Source: Ureaplasma sp.
GTDB lineage: Bacteria; Bacillota_I; Bacilli_A; Mycoplasmatales; Mycoplasmoidaceae
Length of the DNA stretch: 30,123 bases
Reading direction: 5' to 3'
NCBI GenBank assembly: GCA_020024695.1
Contig: JAHHTK010000012.1
Location: 1 to 30,123, forward strand
Positions within the stretch are counted from its first letter, which is position 1. Each line of letters begins with the position of its first letter. Positions 1 through 9,317 of this stretch are shown one piece after another. A model generated the notes under the pieces. That model did no database searches, was not told where the DNA came from, and saw only the letters and a program-made list of their open reading frames with translations. Position numbers and translations under genes: made by a program.

Positions 1-134
1 CTACAGTGGCAGTTTTCACCACATTCACCTTCGCAGGTGCATTCACAGTTGCAATCATCGCAGTGACATTCTTTTTCGCAGTCACATTGACAGTCACATT
101 CGCAGTGACAGTTTTTATTTGTATTTTTTTCCAT
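1..134 (-). CDS. Cysteine-rich protein, N-terminal part (cut by window edge)
   Basis: The gene starts at 134 and runs leftwards out of the window; 44 residues are visible. After a short polar start (MEKNTNKN), 15 of the next 36 residues are cysteine, mostly as CxC pairs with His, Asp, Glu, Asn or Gln between them (CHCECDC, ECHCDDC, CNCECTC). This composition resembles a metallothionein-like metal-binding segment. Whether it is a whole small protein or the head of a larger one cannot be seen. The start is chosen because a GGAG ribosome site lies 9 nt upstream (144-147); an in-frame ATG at 149 has none. It follows dnaJ on the same strand by 48 nt, so it probably shares the HrcA/CIRCE-controlled transcript. 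I do not recognise the family. Metal binding is inferred from composition only. Confidence 0.75.
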   Translation of the reverse strand, partial: MEKNTNKNCHCECDCQCDCEKECHCDDCNCECTCEGECGENCHC

Positions 135-182
135 AATATTACGCTCCATTATGTTTGTTTTATTTAATTGTAAGTTCAAAAA

Positions 183-1316
183 CTATTTTTTGAAACTAGC
201 TTGAACCTCTTTAATATAATCATCAACATTTTTATTGGATTTTGGAATGTTTTGACGAATAGCATCTATTTGTTGTTTCGTTAATTTAGATGGTTTAGCA
301 TAAACGATTTCAACATATAGATCCCCCGTACCATTTTTGGTTACGACACCGCCTTTTGGAATCCGAATACGAGATTCATTGGCGGTGTAGGCTGGTAAAT
401 CAATTTTCTTTTCACCATAAGGGGTTGGGACAGTAATTTGTCCCCCAACAACTGCAATTAATGGATCAACTGGCACGATAATATGTAAATCATCACCTTC
501 CCGAGCCATATAACGGTTGTCAGCAATATCTAAATAAATGTAAACATTTCCAATTTGGCCGTTTAATTCGTTCCCACGGTTAGAAATGGTTAATGGACGT
601 TGACTTGAAGCACCTGGTGGAATCGTCACTGTTAGACTGACATGAACTTCTTCATACCCTTTACCATGACACTTCTTACACTTATCTTTAATTATAGTTC
701 CATTTCCTTGACATGTTGGACAAACTTTTTGAGCACGAGAAATTCCAAATGGAGTACGAACTTCTTGAAAGACATAACGTTGGCCATGACATTCAGGACA
801 AACTTCGGGTTGAGTACCTGGGGCTGCCCCAGTCCCATGGCAAACATCACAAGCAACTTTTCGGTCAAAATTAATTGGAATATCGCACCCTAAAATGGCT
901 TGCATAAATGTTAACCGTAATGAAAGTTCAATGTTTAAATTCAAACTATCTTGTTTTTGTTGGCGACGGGAACTAAATCCACCTCCAAACAAATCTTCAA
1001 ATGAGGTGGAATATTCACCAGCACCACCTCCCATGCCACCAAACATTTGACTAAAAATATCGTTAATATCAAACCCACCCATATTGCCATAACCATTTTC
1101 ACTGGCTGTGCCATAACGGTCATAACGTTCTTTCTTTTGCGGGTCGCTTAAGACTTCATAAGCTTCAGAAACATCTTTAAATTTTTGTTCTGCATCGGGT
1201 TCTTTATTTAAGTCAGGGTGATATTTTTTTGCTAACGTACGGTAAGCTTTTTTAATTTCATCTAAAGTGGCATTTTTATCCACTCCTAATATTGCATAAT
1301 AATCTTTATTGGCCAT
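183..1316 (-). CDS. dnaJ: Chaperone DnaJ (Hsp40)
   Basis: Co-chaperone that stimulates the DnaK ATPase and delivers unfolded clients in the cytoplasm. The 377 residues show the full type I layout: a J domain with the HPD motif at 33-35, a Gly/Phe-rich linker at about 75-115, four zinc-binding CxxC repeats beginning at 156, 173, 199 and 213, then the substrate-binding C-terminal domains. The second repeat reads CPECHGQR, so its last glycine is lost, but the cysteines are intact. Length is normal for the family. An AAGGG-type ribosome site lies about 10 nt upstream. A CIRCE operator and a TATAAT -10 box sit directly upstream, so heat-shock control by HrcA is likely. dnaK and grpE are not beside it. 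It is separated from dnaA by only 67 nt on the same strand. Confidence 0.98.
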   Translation of the reverse strand: MANKDYYAILGVDKNATLDEIKKAYRTLAKKYHPDLNKEPDAEQKFKDVSEAYEVLSDPQKKERYDRYGTASENGYGNMGGFDINDIFSQMFGGMGGGAGEYSTSFEDLFGGGFSSRRQQKQDSLNLNIELSLRLTFMQAILGCDIPINFDRKVACDVCHGTGAAPGTQPEVCPECHGQRYVFQEVRTPFGISRAQKVCPTCQGNGTIIKDKCKKCHGKGYEEVHVSLTVTIPPGASSQRPLTISNRGNELNGQIGNVYIYLDIADNRYMAREGDDLHIIVPVDPLIAVVGGQITVPTPYGEKKIDLPAYTANESRIRIPKGGVVTKNGTGDLYVEIVYAKPSKLTKQQIDAIRQNIPKSNKNVDDYIKEVQASFKK

Positions 1317-1348
1317 GTTTTTTGTCTTCCCTTAATAAAAGTTATTAC

Positions 1349-1354
1349 ATTATA
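1349..1354 (-). promoter_or_regulatory. -10 box of the dnaJ promoter
   Basis: A perfect TATAAT on the minus strand, 33 nt before the dnaJ start codon. No good -35 hexamer is seen at 17 nt. The CIRCE element occupies the spacer and the -35 region, a position where a bound repressor would block RNA polymerase. Confidence 0.65.
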
Positions 1355-1360
1355 TCATAA

Positions 1361-1387
1361 TTAGCACTCACATAATGATATTGCTAA
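1361..1387 (-). promoter_or_regulatory. CIRCE operator (HrcA binding site) upstream of dnaJ
   Basis: The plus strand reads TTAGCACTC (1361-1369), a 9-nt spacer, then TATTGCTAA (1379-1387). The known CIRCE consensus is TTAGCACTC-N9-GAGTGCTAA: the left arm is perfect, the spacer length is exact and the right arm matches 7 of 9. It lies just upstream of the dnaJ -10 box. The degenerate right arm contains the dnaA stop codon (1384-1386), which limits how far it can match the consensus. Confidence 0.85.
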
Positions 1388-2772
1388 TAATGTAATTCTT
1401 TAAAGATTGAATCAATTAACTTTTGGATTTGTTTATCTTGATCAAAAAGGTTGTTATTTTTAGATAACGAAGTGGTAATCGTACTTCGTTCTTTGTTTAA
1501 AATATCAGCGATTTGACCATGGTTGAAATCTAATTTCTTGTTCAAGATATAAATGATGACATTTCTAGCATAGACTACGCTTTTGGAACGGTCTTTGCCT
1601 TTAATTTTGTCAACTGAAACGTTATATTGCATTGACACAGCATTGATGACCCCATCAGCATTGATCGCAGTTTCAATCCGAATTTCTTCAGGGACATTGG
1701 TTTTTTTGACCACATGTTTTAAACCTAAATAGTTGGCAACTTGTTGATCAGTCATGACGGGATTGATACTGCTATCATAAAAAGTTTCTAAAGTAACAAT
1801 CGCCCCCATTAAGGACCGAATATCATGGGTATAAACTTCACATAATAAATCAGTCGCTTTATCATCTAATTGAAGTTCAAAGCCTTGTTTTTGAATTCAT
1901 ATTAAAATGAATTCCCGACAAGATTGGTTATCTAAAACAGGCATCTTAAATTGGATTCCCCCTGATAAACGGGAGTGGAATCTATCTGGTAAACCAGCAT
2001 ATGAAGTCACGTCACGGTCACTTGTAATAAATAACAACTTGTTTTTAGTTCGCATTTCATTAAAAATATCAAAGAATAAATCAAGAGCACTTTCTCGGCC
2101 TGAAAACATTTGGAAGTCGTCAATAATGACCACATCATAAAATAAAATTCATTCTTTAATTAAATTAAAGATTTCAGCTTCATTATTTTTATTTCTAGCT
2201 TCTTGCAATTGACGTGATAATTCCCCTGCTGGAATATATAAAATATTGCAATTAGGGTGGTGAGCGTATCATTCGTTAGCAAACGCATTAACTAAATGGG
2301 TTTTACCAGTTCCTGCATTTCCGTGAATAAAAATTGGGAAGCGACTTTTGTCAAATTTGGTTTTCATTCATGAATCTAAAACCCGTTTTTTCAAGTCTTT
2401 GGTAGGGGTTGTGACAATAAATTTATCAAAAGTTAAGTCTTCTTGAATCCCCACTAAACCTTTGGTTGGGGCCTTATGATTTGCTTGAAAATGGGGTGTT
2501 TCAGCATGGGTTTGGTTTGGTTTTAAAACATCAAAATTAATAGTCAATTCTTGACTATCAAAGACTTTTTTAGCAGCCAAATTAAAATTTGTTATTCCAA
2601 TTTTGGCACCCAATCAATCATAGGTAACTTGATCAGTTTTAATGCTTAAAACATCATTTTCATATTTGGTAATTTTTAAATTCTTGATTCAGTCCGTTTG
2701 GTCAACTAAAGTGTGATCATCCTTTTGAAGTTGTTCAAAAATTTTTTGCAATATTTTAACGAATTTATCCAT
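1384..2772 (-). CDS. dnaA: Chromosomal replication initiator DnaA
   Basis: AAA+ ATPase that opens the chromosome origin and starts replication. The 462 residues read through six or more TGA Trp codons. Visible parts: the N-terminal interaction domain (about 1-75), a short linker, the AAA+ core with Walker A GNAGTGKT (151-158) and Walker B VVIIDD (214-219), an arginine-rich PDRFHSRLSGG stretch, and the C-terminal DNA-binding domain. In that last domain the usual DnaA signature RDHTTV is replaced by KERSTI (427-432), so the histidine that reads the DnaA box is absent. The ATG at 2772 has an AAGGG ribosome site 8-9 nt upstream. Downstream lies dnaJ, not the usual dnaN. It is divergent from rpmH, with 128 AT-rich bases between them. 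Confidence 0.97.
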
Positions 2773-2841
2773 GATATACCCTTAATTTAAAAGTTTTCTC
2801 TATATATTCTATATCCAACTATTTATAAAACGCTATGAATA

Positions 2842-2850
2842 TGTTATACT
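2842..2850 (+). promoter_or_regulatory. Extended -10 promoter of rpmH operon
   Basis: TGTTATACT combines the extended TGn element with a TATACT -10 hexamer (2845-2850), 51 nt before the rpmH start. No clear TTGACA is seen upstream, which is common for extended -10 promoters. The surrounding 2773-2900 stretch is very AT-rich and must also hold the divergent dnaA promoter; I see no convincing DnaA box in it. Confidence 0.55.
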
Positions 2851-2900
2851 TTATAAGTATTATTTACATAATATAAAAGTCCAAATATAAGGATTCACAA

Positions 2901-3047
2901 ATGAAAAGAACATTCCAACCAAACAAAAGAAAACGTGCAAAAACTCACGGTTTCTTATCAAAAATGGCAACTAAAAAAGGCCGTGAATTATTAAAACGTA
3001 GACGTCAAAAAGGTCGTCACAGATTAACAGTATCTGACGAAAGATAA
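2901..3047 (+). CDS. rpmH: 50S ribosomal protein L34
   Basis: A 48-residue, very basic protein of the large ribosomal subunit. It begins MKRTFQPNKRKRAKTHGF and contains the L34 signature (HGFLSKMATKKGRELLKRRRQKGR), here with a normal C-terminal end. An AAGGA ribosome site lies 7 nt upstream (2889-2893). It heads the rightward run next to dnaA, the classic rpmH-rnpA arrangement, with rnpA starting 4 nt after its stop codon. Confidence 0.98.
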   Translation: MKRTFQPNKRKRAKTHGFLSKMATKKGRELLKRRRQKGRHRLTVSDER

Positions 3048-3051
3048 TTTT

Positions 3052-3405
3052 ATGACACACTACGGTGTGCTAAAGCAAGATAAATTAATCAAGCAAACAA
3101 TTGTAAGTAAACAACGGTTAATTAATCAATCATACATTATGCACTACCATCAAACTGAAGCTTCTGAAAGTTTTGTAACCGTGGTAGTTTCGAAAAAAAT
3201 TTCAAAGTTAGCTGTTATACGTAACAAAATTAAACGCCAAGTGAAGATGATGATTCGCACTCATCCACATTGATTTGTAAGTGGTTTTAACATCGTCATT
3301 GTTATCAAACCAAATTATCTTGAGCATGACTTTACAAGCAATTGTAAAGCTCTTAATACCTTATTTAAAAAACTAGGAGGAACTGTCAGTGTCAAACGCA
3401 GTTAA
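3052..3405 (+). CDS. rnpA: Ribonuclease P protein component
   Basis: Small basic partner of the RNase P RNA, needed to mature tRNA 5' ends. The 117 residues are of normal length. The family signature is present: VVVSKKISKLAVIRNKIKRQ, with the conserved RN..KR core. One Trp is encoded by TGA at 3271-3273. Its last codons (3375-3380) form a strong AGGAGG ribosome site for yidC, and the two genes overlap by 17 nt. It shares the transcript starting before rpmH. Confidence 0.96.
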
Positions 3406-4519
3406 TGCCGCAAACATCATAGTTCCAGACTTTGCAAGTAAGGCTAACCATACTAACAAAAAACGGAAAACTAAGAAAATTTTAAAAATTCTTTTGAGAG
3501 TTCTTAAAATTATCGTTTACTTATTCTTTTTCGGAATTGGGTTATACGGGTGTTTCCAAACCATGATTGACTCATATGTAATGAGTTCAACCACCGTTGG
3601 AAACGGCTTAGAAATCGGTTTTAATATCAATGACATTAGTCATGCTGATATTCGGTTTAGTTTAGTCTACTCAGGGACTGGTTCATTCTACGGATTTAGT
3701 GATTTCACTTGAGATTACGGTCCTTTCTATGCAATCTTTGTGTGACCATTCGCTCAATTGTTATTATTATTCATGTGAGCTACCAAAGATTGACCAGCAG
3801 GTCTAAATGCAATTTTAGGAATCTTTTTCTTATTATTAATTATTAGAATTATTACTATGGCTGTTTCCAGTCGTTCTATTCTTCAAACTGAAAGAATGAG
3901 TGAAATTCAAGGTAAGATCAACGAAATTAATGGTAAATATAAAGATGCCAAAGATATGGCAAGTCGTCAAAAGAAACAAATGGAAATCCAAGCATTATAT
4001 GCAAAATATAACATTAAACCATTTGCAGCTTTTGAACAAATCTTAATTACCCTTCCAATTTTCTTGATTATTTATCGGGTCATTACAACTTTAAGACCAT
4101 TAAAATTCATTTCAATCTTCGGTATCTGAGACATGACGGTTTCACCAATTACTGAAATCTTTAGTAACTTCACCCACATGGGTTGAACCTACATCTTCTT
4201 CCTAGCATTAGTCATTCCAGCTCAATTCTTAAGTCAATGATTACCAAGAAAATTAGCTCGTATGCGTTCCAAAAATGCTGTAACAGTCGGACAACAAGCT
4301 AAGAAATCAGGTAAGAGTGGTCGGATTATGAATACCGTCATGAACGTCTTTATGACAATCTTAGTTGTTATTTCAGCAACTGGTATTGGTGTTTATTGAT
4401 TCTTTAACTCATTATTCTCTATGGCTCAAAGTGCTATTATCCACGCAATCATTATGAAGAAGCGTCAAAAAGGCATTGACTATAAAGAAAGCATATTAAC
4501 TAAGTTAAATGTCGCTTAA
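3389..4519 (+). CDS. yidC: Membrane protein insertase YidC (Oxa1 family)
   Basis: Inserts membrane proteins into the single mycoplasma membrane, alone or with SecYEG. The 376-residue reading uses TGA as Trp repeatedly. A basic N-terminus is followed by a first membrane segment (about 32-55). The Oxa1 core shows the conserved groove arginine in MAVSSRS (R162), a charged coiled-coil region (SEIQGKINEINGKYKDAKD), then further membrane segments, ending in a basic tail. The GTG start at 3389 is supported by a perfect AGGAGG 8 nt upstream, inside rnpA. It overlaps rnpA by 17 nt and rsmA by 11 nt. No lipoprotein cysteine at the N-terminus is evident. Confidence 0.95.
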
Positions 4520-5363
4520 TATGACCAATAATATTAAACACAAATTAGTTAAACAAGAAGATTTTGTTGCTAGTAAAAAACTAGGGCAAAACTTCTTGTT
4601 TTGTGTTAATACACAAAAAAGAATCGTCCAAGCCGCCCAAATTGATCCTGACCAAGATATGGTCGTTGAAATTGGACCAGGCTTTGGAGCCATTACCAAA
4701 CACTTACTTGAAACTAAAGTTCCATTAATTGCTATTGAATTAGACAAACGGTTACACGAACGGTTAAGCCTTGATTTCGGTCGTTATGACAACTTCACTT
4801 TAATCCAAGGTGATGTTTTAAAAGTGGATTTTCAAACCCTTTTAAAACCTTATTTAGGACATAAAAAAATTAAAGTGGTGGCCAACTTACCATATTACAT
4901 TTCTTCCAAAATTATTTTGCATTTATTACAAAGTATGTGTGTTGATGAATGTATTATTATGGTTCAAAAAGAGATGGCAGAACGGATTAGTGCGACTGCT
5001 GGCATGCGTGATTACAATGGTTTTTCAGCCTTGTTAGCTTATTATTGTCAAATTGATTATTTATTCACTGTCAAGCCAAATTGTTTTACACCAGCACCGA
5101 AAGTGGATAGTGCGGTTGTAAAAATTAGTTTCTTTAACGATAAGAAATATGATGCTGCTTTTGACCAATTTTTAAGAACTTGTTTCTTTGCTCCTCGCAA
5201 AACCTTACTGAATAACCTTGGCAATAAATATTCCAAGTCAACAGTAATGAATTTATTGTTAGCAAATGACATTGACTTAAACATTCGGCCACAAATGTTA
5301 TCCACTGCAACTTTTTATCACCTTTATGAAAGTTTAGCAAATGAAACTCAAAGCCGTAAGTAA
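4509..5363 (+). CDS. rsmA: 16S rRNA (adenine1518/1519-N6)-dimethyltransferase RsmA
   Basis: Dimethylates two adjacent adenines near the 3' end of 16S rRNA during small-subunit assembly (also called KsgA). The 284 residues show the SAM-binding motif EIGPGFG (54-60), an acidic ribose-binding residue in AIELD, and the catalytic NLPYY motif (126-130). The start at 4509 overlaps yidC by 11 nt; a second in-frame ATG at 4521, two bases after the yidC stop, is an equally plausible start because neither has a clear ribosome site. Its 3' end overlaps ispE by 23 nt. Confidence 0.96.
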   Translation: MSLNMTNNIKHKLVKQEDFVASKKLGQNFLFCVNTQKRIVQAAQIDPDQDMVVEIGPGFGAITKHLLETKVPLIAIELDKRLHERLSLDFGRYDNFTLIQGDVLKVDFQTLLKPYLGHKKIKVVANLPYYISSKIILHLLQSMCVDECIIMVQKEMAERISATAGMRDYNGFSALLAYYCQIDYLFTVKPNCFTPAPKVDSAVVKISFFNDKKYDAAFDQFLRTCFFAPRKTLLNNLGNKYSKSTVMNLLLANDIDLNIRPQMLSTATFYHLYESLANETQSRK

Positions 5364-6120
5364 AATTAATCTCGGTTTAAATATCAAGCCTCAAAAAAAG
5401 GGTGCTAAAAAGCATGAAATTTATTCTTTGATGGCTCGCTACAATGACCTTTATGACGAAATCGACATTGAGGCGAGTGATCAAAAAACCCAAGTTATTT
5501 ATTATCAACAACATCAATTGTTAGTTTTAAATAACTGTGTGGTTACCAAAGCATTAGCTTATTTAAATAAAAAATTCTCTTTAAAACATAATTACCATAT
5601 CACCATTCAAAAACAAATCCCAATTGGGAGTGGGTTAGGTGGTGGTTCCAGTGATGCTGCCAGTGTGATGCTGTTTGTCTGTCAAAATGAAAACATCTCA
5701 CCAAAAGCACTCGATTGAACTGAAATTGCTTTAGAAGTTGGGAGTGATATTCCGTTCTTTTTAAGCCAATATCCAAGTGCGATTGTAGCTCACTATGGTG
5801 ATCAAATCAGTCCAATAACACTTCCAACTAACTTACAAATTAAGTTATATTTATCAAATCAAATGGTGAGCACCACAATTATGTTTAAAGAGTTTGATAT
5901 ATTGAATAAGAACATAGATAATATAAATAATTATCAATTATTTATGCAATCAATAAAAACAAAGCAACCTGTAAATCTCAACAATGATTTACAACCACTT
6001 TGTTTAAAAATGTGTCCTGTAGTTTCACAAGTTTTTGAAACCGTGGCCAAAGTCCATGACTATGTGACTTTAAGTGGTTCAGGGCCAACCATTATTGGTT
6101 TAAATTATAAGAAAGGTTAA
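5341..6120 (+). CDS. ispE: 4-diphosphocytidyl-2-C-methyl-D-erythritol kinase
   Basis: GHMP-family kinase of the MEP isoprenoid pathway; it phosphorylates CDP-methylerythritol. The 259 residues are slightly short for the family. Visible: the N-terminal KINLGL substrate motif, the ATP loop PIGSGLGGGSSDAAS (94-108), the EVGSDIPFFL segment with the catalytic-type Asp, and the C-terminal TLSGSGPTI glycine motif. The usual DGYHE-like motif is degenerate here (AKKHEI). One TGA Trp codon lies at 5716-5718. It is embedded between rsmA (23-nt overlap) and gltX (2-nt gap), a position empty in M. genitalium-type gene order. The pathway is absent from many mycoplasmas; ispH in this same window supports a working pathway. 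Confidence 0.93.
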
Positions 6121-6122
6121 TT

Positions 6123-7571
6123 ATGGCTATCCGTTGTCGTTATGCTCCTAGTCCAACTGGTTATTTCCATATTGGAGGGGCTCGTACTGCATTATTTAAT
6201 TATTTGTATGCTAAACATAATAAAGGAACCTTCATTGTTCGGATTGAAGACACTGATGTTGCCCGAAATGTGGAAGGTGGGATTGAAAGTCAACTTGAAA
6301 ACCTTGCTTGATTAGGAATTAAAGTTGATGAATCAGTTTTATACCCTGGTTATTGTGGTCCTTATATTCAAAGTGCAAAGTTTGATGTTTACCGTCAAAA
6401 AGCTCTTGCATTAGTTGACCAACATAAAGCATACTACTGCTTCTGTAGTGAAGAACAATTACAAAAAGATCGTGATGAAGCATTCGCAAATCATGAAACA
6501 CCAAAATATAAAAGACATTGTTTACATTTAAGTGAACAAGAAGTCCAAGCAAAATTAGCACAAAACATTCCAGCTGTTATTCGGTTAAAAGTTGATGAAA
6601 CTAAAAACTATACTTGAAACGATTCCATTCGGGGTGAAATTTCAGTCCCAGGAAGTGCTATGACTGACCCAGTTATTTTAAAATCCAACGGAATTGCGAT
6701 GTATAACTTTGCTGTTGTCGTTGATGACTATGATATGGGTATTACTAATGTTTTAAGAGGGGAAGAACATATTTCTAACACCCCTTACCAATTAGCCATT
6801 ACGGAAGCATTAGGCTATAAACCAACCATTTCTTATGGCCACTTATCAATTATCGTTGATGAAACTGGTAAGAAATTATCCAAACGAAATAAAGATTTAA
6901 AACAATTCATTGAAGATTACCGTTTAATGGGTTATTTACCAGAAGCTGTCTTTAACTTCTTAGCTTTATTAGGTTGAACTGATAAATCTAACACCGAAAT
7001 TGAAGACCCTCAAACCATCATTGACCACTTTGATATTCATTCCGTTTCAAAATCACCAGCCTTTTTTGATGTTAAGAAAATGGAATGAATTGGCAATGCT
7101 TATTTCAAAAAGATGGATGACCAAGCTTATTTAGATTTCGTAAAACCTTTTGTCAATTCGCAAAACCCAGTTTTAAAGGTTGATGAAAAAATGGTCTTAT
7201 TAATGTTTAAATCAGCTATTTCATATGCTAGCCAATTAAATACTTTAATTAGTGAAAACTTTGCTTGCTTAGAACCAGACTTTAGTATTCCAGCAAATTG
7301 AAATGATAATTTCACAGCTGATCAAAAAGTTATGTTAACTGAATTTAAAGACCGTTTAGCTAACCTTGAAGACTTTAATGATGTCAATATTCAAGCTACT
7401 ATTAAACAAATTGGAGCTGATTTCAAAATTAAGGGTAAAGATTTATTTATGCCAATCCGTTTAGCAGTGAGTTTTGCTTCACACGGACCAGAATTAGCCA
7501 AAACCATTTATTTAATTGGTCGAGACCAAGTAGTTGCCAACCTTACTCGTATTGTAAAGAAAGATAACTAA
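6123..7571 (+). CDS. gltX: Glutamate--tRNA ligase
   Basis: Class I aminoacyl-tRNA synthetase that charges tRNA-Glu. In most bacteria of this group it may also charge tRNA-Gln for later amidation; that is family knowledge, not visible here. The 482 residues show the HIGH-type motif HIGG (16-19), the KMSKS-type motif KLSKR (251-255), and a cysteine cluster (YYCFC ... RHC) typical of the zinc-binding insertion. Four or more TGA codons are read as Trp. An AAAGG ribosome site lies just upstream of the ATG. It sits 2 nt after ispE and 5 nt before the HD-domain gene. Confidence 0.97.
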
Positions 7572-7576
7572 TCATA

Positions 7577-8812
7577 ATGGATATTAAGATTGCTCATTTA
7601 ATTAAAGATTCAATTCACGGGACCATTAACTTCTCACCAACCTCATGAAAATGAGCCCAACCGATTTTACACTCTTATGAGTTTCAACGTCTAAGTCGGG
7701 TTATGCAATTAGGGACTACTTTTAAAACCTTTCCATCGGCAGTTCATACCCGTTATAACCACTGTTTAGGGGCTTATGAAATGGCTCGGAAAATGCTGGT
7801 ATCTCTATCAGCTAGTGATCCTAGCATTGAAGAAAATCAAGTCCAAACAGTGTTAGCAGCAGCGATGTTGCACGATATTGGCCATGGTCCCTTAAGCCAT
7901 AGTTTTGAAGGCTTTTATCATGGGTTTGACCACGAAAAAGTGGGGATTGACATTATCATGAGCCAAGAGGGAACCATTTATAAAAGTCTGGCAGCTGCTG
8001 GGATTAATCCTCGGGAAGTGGCAAATTTATTGGCAAAGAAAAATACAGTGCACTGAATGCAAGCGATTATCTCAAGCCAACTTGATTGTGACCGTTTAGA
8101 CTATTTATTACGTGATAGTCATAACACTGGGGTTAGTTACGGAGTTATTGATTCTTCTATCATTATGAAGTGAATTAAGAAGGTCGGTGACCGCTTAGTG
8201 TTTGATTTAGAATCTGTTTTTTGAATTGAAAACTTCTTAATATCTCGTTACCATATGTTCATGCAAGTTTATTGCAACGACAAGAACCTGAAAAATGATT
8301 TATTAGTGACCTTAATTTTCAAACGGTTAAAACAATTAAGTCACCAACCAGACATCATTGGTTGTTTAAATCCTTATTTTTGAGAATTATATGAACCAGT
8401 CGTGCACCATCGTCTCACCAGTTTAGATCAATTCTTAAAATTAGATGACTATAACTTACAAGGTTTTATCCAATCCTTATTATCTGTTCCTGATAAAACC
8501 TTAAACCGTTTAGTCAATGGTTATTTATATGACATTGACTATCGCCTAGAAATTGTCAACCAAGTGAATGATGACCAAATCTTTCACAAAAATAATGATG
8601 AAAATAATTTCCAATATTATAGTCAATCTTATAAAATAGTTTCATATTTATTTGATCAAAAAAATCAAATTAAAATCTATAATCCAAATACCGATCAGGT
8701 AACCAACTTTGCTGATTGTTCAGAAGTCTTTGCTAGTGAAGCCTCTTGCCCAATTAGTAAAAACATGTTGCAATACACATTGATTGATAAAAAAACCGAT
8801 AAAGGAGCATAA
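7577..8812 (+). CDS. HD-domain phosphohydrolase (YwfO/MG461-like, COG1078)
   Basis: A 411-residue metal-dependent phosphohydrolase of the HD superfamily. Members related to dGTP triphosphohydrolases cleave dNTPs, but the substrate here is not known. Metal ligands are visible: H62 in YNHCLG, the HD pair at 99-100 in LHDIGHGP with a further His at 103, and D170 in SSQLDCDRLDYLLRDS, which is the family signature. The C-terminal third is less conserved and polar. Its place beside gltX matches M. genitalium MG461-MG462. There is no clear ribosome site before the ATG; it lies 5 nt after gltX and 2 nt before rpoE, so it is probably translated by coupling. Confidence 0.9.
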
Positions 8813-8814
8813 AA

Positions 8815-9315
8815 ATGCAAAAAGATAATTACTTAACTGCTGCTTATGAAGTGGCAAAGCAAGACCTTCCAGTTGATGGTTTTGATTTTGATAAACTTTG
8901 AAAAATGGTCGCTAAACGTTTAAAAATGAACCAAGAAACTTTTAAAACTGAATTACTTGGAGACTTTTATACCGACCTTTTACAAGACGGTAACTTTGTC
9001 TTTTTAGGTGACAACATGTGAGTGTTACGTGAAAACATCACTTACGACCGTTACCAAAGATTACGTGACAGCATTAGTGATAAAGACCTTAACTTATCTG
9101 ATGCTGAATACGGTGGTTATAGTCCTGAAGAAGTAGATAACATCGATACTGAATACGACGATAAAGAAGACAATAATGGTCGGGTCGCTGATGATGAATT
9201 AGTTGAAGATGATTACGATACTGATTTAGACGACGAAAAAGAAGATGATGACGAAGAAGATAGTGAATCTTTAGACTCTGATTTTGACGACGAAGACGAA
9301 GAAGACGATAAATAA
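8815..9315 (+). CDS. rpoE: DNA-directed RNA polymerase delta subunit
   Basis: Accessory subunit of RNA polymerase found in Firmicutes and Mollicutes; it raises promoter selectivity and core recycling. The 166-residue protein has the expected two parts: an N-terminal HARE-HTH fold (about 1-85, with two TGA Trp codons), and a long acidic tail from about residue 100 to the end made almost only of Asp and Glu. A strong AAAGGAG ribosome site at 8801-8807 fixes the start. It lies 2 nt from both neighbours, HD protein and ychF. Confidence 0.93.
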
Positions 9316-9317
9316 TT

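Noticed and set aside
1276..1284. TTATCCACT, one mismatch from a DnaA box, near the dnaA/dnaJ junction
   Set aside because: It lies inside the conserved J-domain codons (VDK) of dnaJ and is single. Similar near-matches also occur inside other genes (for example in ispH and the lipoprotein), so there is no cluster to support an origin.
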